Shown piece after piece: positions 16,017-25,784 of a stretch of 42,066 nt of DNA. The stretch lies in contig JAMPXZ010000003.1 of assembly GCA_023700925.1 (NCBI GenBank), positions 1 through 42,066 on the forward strand, read 5' to 3'. Each line of letters starts with the position of its first letter. Positions within the stretch are counted from its first letter, which is position 1. Under the pieces are notes generated by a model. The model was given only the letters and a program-made list of their open reading frames with translations. It had not been told where the DNA came from and ran no database searches. This DNA is from Oligoflexia bacterium. Its GTDB lineage: Bacteria; Bdellovibrionota; UBA1018. The position numbers and the translations under genes are program-made.

Positions 16017-17396
16017 TCAACCGACGACCGAAACGTCCGTCAGCAGGGCGAAATCCGGGCCGTAGTACCCATCGCCCGTGGGGGCATCCGAAGAGAAGTG
16101 CGCGCGCTTGACCGGGCGGTTCGAAAGCCGCGCTCCGCGGAAGTTCTCGCGGAACGAGCCCGAGAGCGATCCGCCCTTGAGGTAGGTCACGCTTTTTTTC
16201 TCATTGTCGAACAGGCGCGCCAGGCGAATCTCGCTGCTGAAGGTGCCGCTGTTGGCGTCGACGAAAAGCCCGGAGAACTGCAGGATTTCGAGCACCTTCG
16301 GTGCCCGGCGGGTCAGCTCCTCGTAGCTCAGGGTTCCGGGGTCGACGACAATGCTGCCGCGAACCGTGGTGGGAACCGCGGAAAGGTAGTCGGCAAAGCG
16401 CTTGTCCGTGGCGGTGGCCACCACGCGGTTGCGATCCACGAGCTTGAACGGAGTCTGAATGAGGCCGTGCTCGGAGAGGGCCGCCGTGTCGGCGCCGTAG
16501 GGCAGCGAAGGATCCAGGGTGATGGTCAGCGGATCGCCCGAGGCGTTCGGCACGAGCTCGTCGCCCGGCTTCACGAAGGGCAGGCCGTGATAGGCGTTCA
16601 TCGAGGAGAGCTGGGTGAGCTGGCTCGAGAACAGCGCGGCCAGGACATCGGCATCCACGATCACGGGGTAGCGTCCCGTCTCGGGCTTGCGCACGTCCAG
16701 GGAGTGCTCGGCGCGGTCAGAGGTCTCATCAAAGAGCTCCTCGACCGGCAGATCGTCGAGGCTCACCGCCCAGCGCGTGTTGAGGTATTCATCTGAATGC
16801 GGCTTGCCGTCCGCGCCCGGGCGCGTGAACGAGTACGCCGCTTCGGAGTAGATCCGGCTCTGCGAGGAGCGGTGGACGAGGCCGTTGCTCAGGTGCAGCT
16901 CGTGGTCATGGATGGACAGGAAGAGCTCGGCGGAGCTGAAGGTCGTCGGACGCCGGCGCGCCACGGCGGCGCCCATCCGGCGGGTGAGCCCCGTCATCAC
17001 CCCCTCGAGATCCTCGGCCATCCGGGCATCGGCGGTCAAGACCTCGGGCAGCTCCTTGGGAATCGCGCCCGGCAGGCTCCAGGCCTGGTGATCGGTCTGG
17101 CGAGCCGCCGCGATCGCGGAGTCGAGCTGTGGCGTGAGCGGGAGCGCGGGAAAGAGCTTCTTGGAAATCTCGCCCTGGCGTCCCGCCTTCGGAAGCCCGA
17201 CGAAGATCTTCGCGCTGATGCTCTGCGATCGGACCTCGCGGTCCTGGTCGGTGATCAGGGCGCCGCCGTCGAGCATGAAGTAACGCTCGCGCCGGTGGAT
17301 ATGCTCCTGCGTGATGATCCAGCCCTTGACCTCCTTGCGGCGGTTGAGCTCGTTCTTGAGGGTGTCGAGGGTCCAGTTCTGCGTCGTGCGTTTCAT
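16017..17396 (-). CDS. TldD/PmbA-family protein, TldE-like (no HExxxH)
   Basis: Paralogous partner immediately downstream of TldD; MKRTTQNWTLDTLKNELNRRKEVKGWIITQEHIHRRERYFMLDGG.... No HExxxH motif seen. Confidence 0.72.
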   Translation of the reverse strand: MKRTTQNWTLDTLKNELNRRKEVKGWIITQEHIHRRERYFMLDGGALITDQDREVRSQSISAKIFVGLPKAGRQGEISKKLFPALPLTPQLDSAIAAARQTDHQAWSLPGAIPKELPEVLTADARMAEDLEGVMTGLTRRMGAAVARRRPTTFSSAELFLSIHDHELHLSNGLVHRSSQSRIYSEAAYSFTRPGADGKPHSDEYLNTRWAVSLDDLPVEELFDETSDRAEHSLDVRKPETGRYPVIVDADVLAALFSSQLTQLSSMNAYHGLPFVKPGDELVPNASGDPLTITLDPSLPYGADTAALSEHGLIQTPFKLVDRNRVVATATDKRFADYLSAVPTTVRGSIVVDPGTLSYEELTRRAPKVLEILQFSGLFVDANSGTFSSEIRLARLFDNEKKSVTYLKGGSLSGSFRENFRGARLSNRPVKRAHFSSDAPTGDGYYGPDFALLTDVSVVG

Positions 17397-17407
17397 CGTG
17401 TGCCTCG

Positions 17408-18994
17408 TTATCCGAGAATGACCTGATCCAGGAGCAGGTAGGGGCCGCCGCAACCGGCGAAGACGAACTCCTTGTGATACTTGCCGCAGCCCCCGGCGTC
17501 GTTGAACGGATGGCGTGAGCGATCCGGCGCGGAGGTCGTGGCGTCGATCTTGGATTTGGCGACGATCGAGTTCAGCACGTCGGGAGTATAGCCGGTGAGC
17601 TGGATATCGCCACCGGCGGGGCCTTTGAAGAGCCGCCCGGTCAGCTTGCCGTCCTTCACTTCTTCGAGAAAGGAGATCCCCACCTGAATCCCCATGCCTT
17701 TGGGGTCTTCCATCCCGCCGGCGGGATGCAGGGCGATGAAGCCGTTCTTCATGCGCGAGAGGAGCTGGTCGAGCGTCTGATCGCCCGGGCTGAAGTAGGT
17801 GTTCGTCTGCCGGGTATAGACGCCGCTTGCCCAGTTCTCACGCTTGCCGTTGGCGGTTCTCGGAACGCCGAGGCGAAGCGAAGACGTAAGGTTCGTCATC
17901 GGAGGGGTCAGGGCGCCGCGGTCGAGCAGCACCTGCTCCTGCGCGAGCCACCCTTCCTCGTCAAAGAAATAGCTGCCCCACGCGGCGTAGGGCTCGCCGG
18001 CCATCTCGTAGATCGCCGGATTATTCAGGATCGTCGCCTGTTCGTTGCCCACCCGTTCACCGGATTTGTGAAGCTCCCACGCTTTGCTCCGGCCGCGGGC
18101 GCAGGTATCGCCCTCCTGGGAGTGGCCGAACGCCTCGTGCGCGAGCACGCCGGTGAGCACGGGTCCGAAGATGACCGGATATTTTCCCGGTGCGAGCCTT
18201 TCGGCTTTCTTGAGGCCCTTGAGGTTCACCAGGAGCGTGCGCAGCTCCTCGGGTTTCACCTCGAGCGTCTCCAGCCCGCCGAGGCCGCCGAGCCTCAGGA
18301 AGGTACGGTCCGATCCCGACATCGTGATCAGGGTGAGCGCGACCCGATAGAGTGCCTGGGACATGTCCGTTTCGCGATCGATGAAGATCGACTGCTCATC
18401 CGAGAAGGACTCGCGCGCGGTAATGAAGGTCAGCTCTTCTTGGGGGAAACCCGCCTCGGCGGCAGTGGCCTTGATGCGGGCGATCAGCTCGTTGAGGCGC
18501 GCGAGCGTCTCGGCGGCGGTGGCGGCTTTCGGATATCTTTGAAAGCGGATTCCGAAATGCACCGGCGTCTCCGCGCTCGTTCCGTTCGGGATCTGAAGGA
18601 GCAGTTCGGGATCGAGCTTCGCGGAGGCGACGCGTTCGCTCCAGCTCACGGCCCGGTAGGGACGCTTGCGCGCGCCCTCGGGGGGGCGGGTGGCCGCGAC
18701 TCGCTCGGCAAAGGACTGGGCGAAAGATCTGAGCGAGGCGGGTTCGAGCTCGTCGGTCGCCTGTTCGAAGAGCGTGTAACCGTCATAAATCCGCAGGACC
18801 GCGCCCTGGCTCACCTGGTCGCTGACCTGGGTCTGCTTGAGGTTGGCCGAGTAGGTCTTGCTCGACTTGCGCTCGAAGTAGATCGATCCGTACCAGTCCG
18901 GTCCGTTTTCGAGGAGCGGGAGGAGCTGCTTGAGCGACTGGCGGAGGTCCCGGAGATCTGCGGAAAAAGGAGCTCTTTTGATTTCCATTCCCAC
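17408..18994 (-). CDS. tldD: TldD-like metalloprotease
   Basis: GVLAHEAFGHSQEGD (HExxxH), RSKAWELHKSGERVGNEQATILNNP, SRHPFNDAGGCGK: TldD/PmbA family. Confidence 0.85.
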   Translation of the reverse strand: MGMEIKRAPFSADLRDLRQSLKQLLPLLENGPDWYGSIYFERKSSKTYSANLKQTQVSDQVSQGAVLRIYDGYTLFEQATDELEPASLRSFAQSFAERVAATRPPEGARKRPYRAVSWSERVASAKLDPELLLQIPNGTSAETPVHFGIRFQRYPKAATAAETLARLNELIARIKATAAEAGFPQEELTFITARESFSDEQSIFIDRETDMSQALYRVALTLITMSGSDRTFLRLGGLGGLETLEVKPEELRTLLVNLKGLKKAERLAPGKYPVIFGPVLTGVLAHEAFGHSQEGDTCARGRSKAWELHKSGERVGNEQATILNNPAIYEMAGEPYAAWGSYFFDEEGWLAQEQVLLDRGALTPPMTNLTSSLRLGVPRTANGKRENWASGVYTRQTNTYFSPGDQTLDQLLSRMKNGFIALHPAGGMEDPKGMGIQVGISFLEEVKDGKLTGRLFKGPAGGDIQLTGYTPDVLNSIVAKSKIDATTSAPDRSRHPFNDAGGCGKYHKEFVFAGCGGPYLLLDQVILG

Positions 18995-19095
18995 CTCTTA
19001 ACCGAACTTCCGCAAAACCGCAAAGGCCCTGGGCCAGCGCGCTCACTCCTGTCTTGAAGGTGTGCGCGGCGCGGTGCTTGTGCTAGTCTTTCGTC

Positions 19096-20373
19096 ATGAC
19101 GAACACCACGCAAAAGCCGACGATCCTCTCGGCCTTCGGAAACCGGCGGACCGCGGCGGTCCTGGCTCTGGGTTTTTCTTCCGGCGTCCCGCTCGCGTTG
19201 ACGGGGGCGACTCTGCAGGCGTGGATGAAGACCGAGAACGTCGATCTCACGGTGATCGGCCTTTTCTCGCTGGTCGGGATTCCCTACACCCTTAAGTTCC
19301 TGTGGGCGCCGCTCATGGACCGGTTCGTTCCGCCGTTTCTCGGCCGGCGACGGGGCTGGATGCTGATCAGTCAGCTTCTGCTCGTCCTCGGCGTGATCGC
19401 GCTCGCGTTCTCGGATCCCGCCCGCTTTCCGGCGCTGACGGCCACGATCTGCCTGGGCGTCGCGTTCTTCAGCTCGAGTCAGGACATCGTCATCGACGCC
19501 TACCGGACCGAGATCCTGGAAAAAGACGAAACCGGTCCGGGTGCCGCGCTCTACATCATGGGCTACCGGATCGCGGTGCTCGTGTCGGGCGCCGTCGCGC
19601 TCATTCTAGCGGATCACATGCCGTGGAAGCTGGTGTATCTCATCATGGCGTGCACGATGGGGGTCGGCATCCTGACCTCGTTCCTTGCGCCGGACCCGAA
19701 GGTGCCGGCCAAGCCGCCCAAGTCCATCGGCGATGCGGTGGTGCTGCCTTTCGTCGAGTTCTTCAAGCGGCGGGGCGCGGTGGAGATTCTGGCTTTCATC
19801 GTTCTCTACAAGCTGGATGTCGTGGTCGCCCAGGCGCTCATGACCCCATTCCTGATGGATCTTGGCTTCACCAAGACCGACATCGGTACCGTGACCAAGG
19901 GCTTCGGTCTTGTGGCGACCATCCTCGGAACGCTCTTCGGCGGCGCCATGCTGGTGAAGCTCGGGATGCTCCGCTCGCTCTGGTTCTTCGGCCTGCTGCA
20001 GGGATTGGCCGGCTTTTCGTTCATGACGTTGGCGCGCCTGGGGCATCACTATCCGATGATGGTGACCGCCATCGCCGTCGAGAACATCTGCAGCGGCATG
20101 GGGACGGCGGCCTTCGCGGCATTCATGATGAGCATCTGCGACAAACGCTACACAGCGACCCAGTATGCGCTTCTGACGAGTCTGATGGCGATCACCCGGG
20201 TCATGGGCTCGGCGCTGACCGGCTACATGGCCAAGGCCTGGGGCTGGGAGCTCTACTATCTCGCCTCGATTCTCGTTGCGATCCCGGGCCTGCTTCTGCT
20301 CCTGCGTTATTCGAAGTGGACCACGGTCGCCGCGGACGGCACCGCCGAGCCCGCGGTCGTCGGAGCGAAATAG
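19096..20373 (+). CDS. ampG: AmpG-like muropeptide MFS permease
   Basis: FSSGVPLALTGATLQAWMKTENVDLTVIGLFSLVGIPYTLKFLWAPLMDRFVPPFLGRRRGWML and SSSQDIVIDAYRTE are characteristic of AmpG. Confidence 0.9.
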   Translation: MTNTTQKPTILSAFGNRRTAAVLALGFSSGVPLALTGATLQAWMKTENVDLTVIGLFSLVGIPYTLKFLWAPLMDRFVPPFLGRRRGWMLISQLLLVLGVIALAFSDPARFPALTATICLGVAFFSSSQDIVIDAYRTEILEKDETGPGAALYIMGYRIAVLVSGAVALILADHMPWKLVYLIMACTMGVGILTSFLAPDPKVPAKPPKSIGDAVVLPFVEFFKRRGAVEILAFIVLYKLDVVVAQALMTPFLMDLGFTKTDIGTVTKGFGLVATILGTLFGGAMLVKLGMLRSLWFFGLLQGLAGFSFMTLARLGHHYPMMVTAIAVENICSGMGTAAFAAFMMSICDKRYTATQYALLTSLMAITRVMGSALTGYMAKAWGWELYYLASILVAIPGLLLLLRYSKWTTVAADGTAEPAVVGAK

Positions 20374-20416
20374 CGTCGCGCGCGCGAACGGTGCGCGCTT
20401 GGCCGCGCCCGGTCGT

Positions 20417-21049
20417 TCAAAAGGGCGCGTTCGGAATCCCGTGCACCGCCAGCGCGCGATCATAGTGCCGGAACGTGCCCCTGGAATCATCGAGCAGGCG
20501 CCGGTCCGGGCAGAGGATCGGCTCATTCGCAAAGTTCAGCTCCTGCACCGGCGTTCCCGTGGGCGGTAGCGCGGTCGCGCGGCATTTCTCGTCGATCTCA
20601 CGCGAAAGCAGCTCGAACCAGCGCCGGTCTTTTTCTTCCGTCAGCTCCAGCTCCGCGACGCCTGCGGGAGCATAGCGATAGAAGCGCGGCACCTCGGCGG
20701 ACCAGAGCATGGGTGGGGAGTACGCCGCCCGCAGCTCGGGCCGGTCATGGGAGCGTTTGCGATGCGCGACGCTCGTATTGAGGTCGACGATTTCGCCGTG
20801 TTCGGTGGCGGCCCAGAAGTGGAAATTCTTCCCCCAGCAGCCCGCCCACAGGATTGAGTGATCTTCGAGAACCTCGATCCAGGCCGCGGGGCCATACATC
20901 ACTTGGGAGCCGATCCCGAGATTTCGGAGGGCGCGTGCGCTTCCCGCCGCCACGAGAAGCGGATAGTCGGCTCGATCACCGGTAAGCCGATCCACGGTCA
21001 GAGAGATGACCCGTGAAACCTGGGCGATGATCGACAGGGGTGTGCTCAT
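20417..21049 (-). CDS. Hypothetical protein, possible transglutaminase-like/papain-like fold
   Basis: GSQVMYGPAAWIEVLEDHSILWAGCWGKNFHFWAATEHGEIVDLN: Cys and His/Asp-containing motif. SD TAGGAGG upstream of ATG. Confidence 0.65.
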   Translation of the reverse strand: MSTPLSIIAQVSRVISLTVDRLTGDRADYPLLVAAGSARALRNLGIGSQVMYGPAAWIEVLEDHSILWAGCWGKNFHFWAATEHGEIVDLNTSVAHRKRSHDRPELRAAYSPPMLWSAEVPRFYRYAPAGVAELELTEEKDRRWFELLSREIDEKCRATALPPTGTPVQELNFANEPILCPDRRLLDDSRGTFRHYDRALAVHGIPNAPF

Positions 21050-21208
21050 GGGTTCCTCCTATCTCATCCCGGGGGAGGATGCTAGGCCGCCCGGGGGATG
21101 AGCCGTTAATGGCCCTAAGAAGTTAAAATTATAGGGCTAAATACAGGACTGAAATGGTCTATTAATTTGACTCATTTGGTCTTTTGCAATATATTGCACA
21201 GCGTTATG

Positions 21209-22405
21209 GGCTCTCCTCTTCGCTGGTTATTGATGGCGGGATTTTCGATGGTGGTCGGCTTGCCGATCCTCTGTGCGGCAGATCCAAAGAGCATCACGGA
21301 AAGCCACCTGATCTCCATTGATCCGAACGAGCCGGGAGGCTGCGCGCGGATTCTGAAGCTCCTTGAGGAAAAGTCGCTCGGGATCTCCGACGGCGCGCGA
21401 AGCGCGATGCTCGAGCAGACCTGCGCGCCTGGGCGCGATCGTGATGCCAGGTTTTCGGTGATCCTGCTGAAGGAAAACGACGATGCCGTCGCGGTCCGTG
21501 AGGCGGAGACCGCGTTGTCCGAAGAGCAGCGCGGCAACATCCGTCGCCTGATGGAAGACGATGACTATCGCCGTGAGCTCATCCGGGACGCCGTTCTCGA
21601 TCGTCCACGAGACGTGAAGTCGACGGAGAGGCCGCTCGACTTCAATCGCGAGTATTTCTCGGGTTTTGTCCGGGATACTTACGGAATCGTCAAAGCGCCT
21701 GCCTCCTGGGACTCCAGGGACTGGGGCAGGGCCGCGCTCCTGCTCGTGGCGTCGGGCGGTATCTACGCCAATGATGAGCGTGTCCGGGACTGGGTCCAGC
21801 GCTCGCGAAACGAGCAGAGTGACCGAATCGCGGGGCTCGCCGAGCCGTTCGGAAAGGAGTTGATCCTGCCCGGTCTCGGCTTGATGTATGTCGCGGGCAA
21901 GTTGACTGACAACGTGCCCGCGGTTCGAACAGCGCTCCTGGGCCTCGAAAGCGCGGCGATCACAACGTTGTTCATAGGTGGCGTGAAGACGCTGGCCGCC
22001 CGGCATCGGCCCTATACCGGTGACGGCGCCGGGGCCTTTGGACGCGACTCCGGGAGCGTGGATTCGCACGCTTCTCTGCCGTCCGGGCACTCGGGCGCGG
22101 CTTTCGCGGTGGCGGCGGTGATGGCCTCGGAGCTGGGCGAGGAGGGCGGGCATGCGTGGGTCGCGCCTGTCGCTTACGGGATCGCAACTCTGACCGCCCT
22201 TTCCCGCATGAACGACGACGAGCACTGGGCATCGGACGTATTCATCGGAGCGGCGATCGGTTACTCGATCGGCAAATGGATCACCTCGCGGCATGCGTCG
22301 AGTCGCGGCGTTTCAGGTTCCGGCAGCAGGTCGGCGGGCTGGCAGGCGTATCCGGTGCTGGACCGCCGCGGAAGAATCAGCCTGATCCTGGAGTACCCGT
22401 TTTGA
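21209..22405 (+). CDS. PAP2-family phosphatase (phosphatidic acid / undecaprenyl-PP phosphatase-like)
   Basis: GVKTLAARHRPYTGDG...SHASLPSGHSGAAFAVAAV...LSRMNDDEHWASDVFIGAAIG: PAP2 signature motifs. Confidence 0.88.
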   Translation, partial: GSPLRWLLMAGFSMVVGLPILCAADPKSITESHLISIDPNEPGGCARILKLLEEKSLGISDGARSAMLEQTCAPGRDRDARFSVILLKENDDAVAVREAETALSEEQRGNIRRLMEDDDYRRELIRDAVLDRPRDVKSTERPLDFNREYFSGFVRDTYGIVKAPASWDSRDWGRAALLLVASGGIYANDERVRDWVQRSRNEQSDRIAGLAEPFGKELILPGLGLMYVAGKLTDNVPAVRTALLGLESAAITTLFIGGVKTLAARHRPYTGDGAGAFGRDSGSVDSHASLPSGHSGAAFAVAAVMASELGEEGGHAWVAPVAYGIATLTALSRMNDDEHWASDVFIGAAIGYSIGKWITSRHASSRGVSGSGSRSAGWQAYPVLDRRGRISLILEYPF

Positions 22406-23823
22406 ATTCACCTCGTGTTTACCGCATTTTTGCGGGTGTTTTGGCGCTGAGTTCCGCGATTCCGGGGGCCGCGTGGGCGACCACCGAGGACTCGCATCTG
22501 CGCGAGCCGCGGCTGCCCTCCTTCGGGCGTTTCAGCTTTCAGGAACGCCGCCGGGGTCTGGAGCCGCGCGAGGCCTTTGAGCGGGCGCGAGCGATTCTGG
22601 AGCATTTTGGCGTCCCGCCCGAAGAGGATACCCAGGCCTCGCTCGCTGACCTCCAGGGAGCGCAGACTTCGTCGGGCCTGGCGCTGGCTTTGCCTTTCCT
22701 TGACCGGGACGGCGCTTTCGCGCGGTACTCGGCGGTGCAGGACGGTGCGCGGTTGTCCGTTTTCCAGGATCCCGGCTCAAGAACGTCTCCTGATTTCACG
22801 GTCACGCTCGCCTCCGAAGGCTCCGCGCCTCCGGTCTCCGTGTTCGTGGAGCGTCTTCGTCTTGCCGCCGCGAGCGCGACGGCCGAGCGCCCGCTGGCGG
22901 GCCTCCGCATCGCGATCGATCCGGGGCACATGGGCGGGGAGCCCTGGGATGAGCGCGCCGGCAAGTTCGTCAAGGATGGCAAAGGCAATCTTCTGAGCGA
23001 AGGCCTGCTCGTGCTTCAGCTCGGGTTGCTGCTCGAACAGGAGCTGACCGCGCTCGGCGCCGAGGTGATGCTCACGCGGCGAGGGCTTACGCCGGTCACG
23101 ACGTTGCCTTACGAGACCTTCGAGCTCAAGCCCTTTGCCGAGGTCGAGCTGCGCGAATCCGTCGATGACGAATGGTTCCAGTCCCTGCTGCCCACCGCGC
23201 AGGCGGGGCCCAGGCTTTTCAGGGCTTTTGCGGCCAACGCAAGCTTCCGCAAGATTTTCTCGGAGCAGATGCGGTGGAAGTACTTTTTCCTGGGTGAGGA
23301 TCTCGACGCGCGCGTCCGGGCCATCCGGGCGTTTGCGCCGGATATCACGCTCGCTCTTCACCTGGATGTCGGTCCGCGCGGCGTCAACGCCACGAAGGTC
23401 TACGTGCCGGGAGGGTTCTTCGCGGACGAGTTCGCGACGCGGGAGCAGCGCCGGGACTTCGCGTGGCATCTGCTCGACGGGCCGGCGTGGCAGGCGTCGG
23501 TGAGCCTGAGCCGGGCGATCGTGAGCCAGATGAGCTTACGCCTCGGCATCCCGATGGAAACAAGTGGCCTGGGTAACTCCGTTCCCGTTGAGCCCGGTGT
23601 TTTCGCGCGAAATCTCGCGGTCCAGCGAAGGATCACCGGCTCGGCGGTCGCGTACCTGGAATGCCTCCATTACTCCGATCCCGCCGAATTCTCGCGACTT
23701 CGCCAGTACACGCGTTCGATGGAGATCGAAGGCCGGCAGTACGGCTACTCCGAGCGTCTGGTTCAGCTCGCCGAAGCCGTGCGTGACGGCGTGGTGAGCT
23801 TCGCGGCGTCTGATCACCGCTGA
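22402..23823 (+). CDS. N-acetylmuramoyl-L-alanine amidase (Amidase_3)
   Basis: LRIAIDPGHMGGEPWDERAGKFVKDG...LSEGLLVLQLGLLLEQELTALGAEVMLTR...LALHLDV; signal-peptide-like N-terminus. TTG start overlaps the PAP2 stop by 4 nt. Confidence 0.85.
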   Translation: MNSPRVYRIFAGVLALSSAIPGAAWATTEDSHLREPRLPSFGRFSFQERRRGLEPREAFERARAILEHFGVPPEEDTQASLADLQGAQTSSGLALALPFLDRDGAFARYSAVQDGARLSVFQDPGSRTSPDFTVTLASEGSAPPVSVFVERLRLAAASATAERPLAGLRIAIDPGHMGGEPWDERAGKFVKDGKGNLLSEGLLVLQLGLLLEQELTALGAEVMLTRRGLTPVTTLPYETFELKPFAEVELRESVDDEWFQSLLPTAQAGPRLFRAFAANASFRKIFSEQMRWKYFFLGEDLDARVRAIRAFAPDITLALHLDVGPRGVNATKVYVPGGFFADEFATREQRRDFAWHLLDGPAWQASVSLSRAIVSQMSLRLGIPMETSGLGNSVPVEPGVFARNLAVQRRITGSAVAYLECLHYSDPAEFSRLRQYTRSMEIEGRQYGYSERLVQLAEAVRDGVVSFAASDHR

Positions 23824-24147
23824 GGTTAGCATCTCCAACTGTCGGAAACTGTCTCCCGTGGTTTGCTGGCCCGGCGCCGGTCCTCTTTCCAGTTGTCGGA
23901 AGGCGTAGCCTCAAGTTTTCCCAGCCGTGGCTGCACTTAGCCCAGGGCTTCCTGATGGTGGATCATTGACTCGACGACAGAGTGCGTGTCGTGCAGTCCA
24001 AATTCCACGGAAGTTTGTTCACGCTGTGTCGCGCCCAGGAAAACTGGCCGGTTACGGGCATCTTGAACCGTACGGAAACTGAAACGGAAACCCCAAACTC
24101 ACACGGTGGCGGCTCCGACGGCCAGCCTGGTGCTCGTACCGGACAAG

Positions 24148-24714
24148 TCAGCTCGAGGGCTTGTCGCCTTCGGAGGGAGCGCTGGAAGGGGCCTGGGAAA
24201 CGGGCGTAATCCTGGGCTTCGGGCCGCCGGAAGAGGGCTGGGGAGCGCGTGCTTCGCGGCGCTGTCCATCGCGATCGCCACGACGGTCGTCGCGACGTCC
24301 ACCGCCGCGCTCACCGCGGTCTCCGCGTCCTCCTTTGCCACGCTTCTTGCCATCGCGGCTTTTGCCGTCCCGTCCTTTGCCGTGACCGGGCTCGGCGCGG
24401 CCACCGGCCCCTTTCTGATGCAGCGGGGGGAAGTATTCGGCGACGTAGAACTTGTCGTCCTTCTGGAAGGCCCTGGGAGGCGCTGTTTCGCCTTCGTTGA
24501 GCGCGAAGACGATGACCCGCTTGAGGTCGTTGAGTTTGGTGCCGACCGCATCGAGGGCCGCCAGCAGGAAGGCGAGCTTGTCGCCTTCGAGTTTGAGGGC
24601 TTCGCCCAAAGCCTGGGGCAGCTCCTCGGGCGTCTTGCCCGCGGCCAGGAGCTCCTGGCGCGTCTGTGTGGCATTCTTGAGGGTAAGGGCGGCAAATTCG
24701 GTGAGGGTTTTCAT
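24148..24714 (-). CDS. Hypothetical protein with C-terminal Arg/Gly/Asp-rich disordered tail
   Basis: MKTLTEFAALTLKNATQTRQELLAAGKTPEELPQAL...KFYVAEYFPPLHQKG then GRDGKSRDGKKRGKGGRGDRGERGGGRRDDRRGDRDGQRR. Confidence 0.7.
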   Translation of the reverse strand: MKTLTEFAALTLKNATQTRQELLAAGKTPEELPQALGEALKLEGDKLAFLLAALDAVGTKLNDLKRVIVFALNEGETAPPRAFQKDDKFYVAEYFPPLHQKGAGGRAEPGHGKGRDGKSRDGKKRGKGGRGDRGERGGGRRDDRRGDRDGQRREARAPQPSSGGPKPRITPVSQAPSSAPSEGDKPSS

Positions 24715-24881
24715 GAGGGGACTGTTAGCACAGGGGGCGCGCACCAGAAATCAAAAAGCCGGGGGTTTCTCGCGTAGCAAATGAAGAAGCTCGGACGGCT
24801 CGAGCACCATGCTGGGGCCCCTTTGGGGTGCGAGCGAGTCAAGCGAGGCCGCAGGCCGAGCGGAGAGCGAGCATTAAAATG

Positions 24882-24917
24882 AAAAAAAAGCCCGGCTGGC
24901 TTTCGCCAACCGGGCTC
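24882..24917 (-). terminator. Rho-independent terminator
   Basis: Minus strand AGCCCGGTTGGC-GAAA-GCCAGCCGGGCTTTTTTTT immediately downstream of the 24942 CDS. Confidence 0.92.
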
Positions 24918-24941
24918 CTGAAGACCTGCGAAAGCAGCCGA

Positions 24942-25784
24942 TCAGAGCAGCTTCGCGCCGACGACGACACTCAGCTGAGCGGCGTCGGCATTGACCGTAT
25001 TGTTCGGATAGATCGTGATGCCTGGGGCGACGTTCACGGTCGGAGTGACGTCAAAGCCCATGCTGAAGTTCACGTCCATGGGATTCCGGTAGCCCCAGCC
25101 TTTGGTGAGGGCATAGCGGCCGTCCAGCTCATAGAGCAGGGTGGCCGACGTCGTCGGATTGAGCTGATAGCTCACGCTCGGCGAGAAGTAGAGGCGCAGC
25201 TTCGAGCGGTCCGCCTTCGCGCCGTTGGCGTACATGTAGAAGGTCTCGAAGGTCGTCGCCGTCAGGGTGAAGCGGCTTTCTGGGATCTTGTAGTCCAGCG
25301 ACTGCGTCGAGCGCAGAGCCGTGAGGATGTGCGCCTTGGAGGAGCCGTTCGAAACGGGTACGTAAGCGCGAAGATCACCGACGAGCGAGGCGTTCTCGGT
25401 TTTGAACAGGCTGTTGTGCGACACGCGCAGCGCGGGATCGTTGATGGTGTAATCCTGTCCACGAACGGGCGAGTAGTCGAAGTTCAGCTGAACGCCGACT
25501 GACGTCGTGCCTGTTGCCTTATAGTTGAGACCGACCTGGTTGATCAGGGTGAGCGGCGACGTGGGATCGGGGGCGCCATCAGCCGTGGGCTGCAGGGAGC
25601 TGGTGGGATGCGCGAGCGAGGGGCCGGCGAGAATGCCGAGGTAGCTCGCGGAGATCCGTTCGCGAAGCGAGGGAGCCACGGCCTTCGCGGTCGCGGTCGT
25701 GGTACTGTTGGTCGGCGTGGTTTCGGCAAAAGCCGAGCCCGCCAACACGGCCGACATCAGAATCAAGGCCTGCAGGTTTTTCAT
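24942..25784 (-). CDS. Secreted / outer-membrane beta-barrel-like protein
   Basis: Signal peptide MKNLQALILMSAVLAGSAFA; alternating beta-strand pattern (LRLYFSPSVSYQLNPTTSATLLYELDGRY...) and a C-terminal beta strand. Confidence 0.75.
   Translation of the reverse strand: MKNLQALILMSAVLAGSAFAETTPTNSTTTATAKAVAPSLRERISASYLGILAGPSLAHPTSSLQPTADGAPDPTSPLTLINQVGLNYKATGTTSVGVQLNFDYSPVRGQDYTINDPALRVSHNSLFKTENASLVGDLRAYVPVSNGSSKAHILTALRSTQSLDYKIPESRFTLTATTFETFYMYANGAKADRSKLRLYFSPSVSYQLNPTTSATLLYELDGRYALTKGWGYRNPMDVNFSMGFDVTPTVNVAPGITIYPNNTVNADAAQLSVVVGAKLL

Noticed and set aside
17726-19057. 443-aa + strand ORF opposite tldD
   Set aside because: Antisense shadow ORF of a GC-rich gene; Arg/Gly/Glu-rich composition without domains, while the minus strand encodes a clear TldD.
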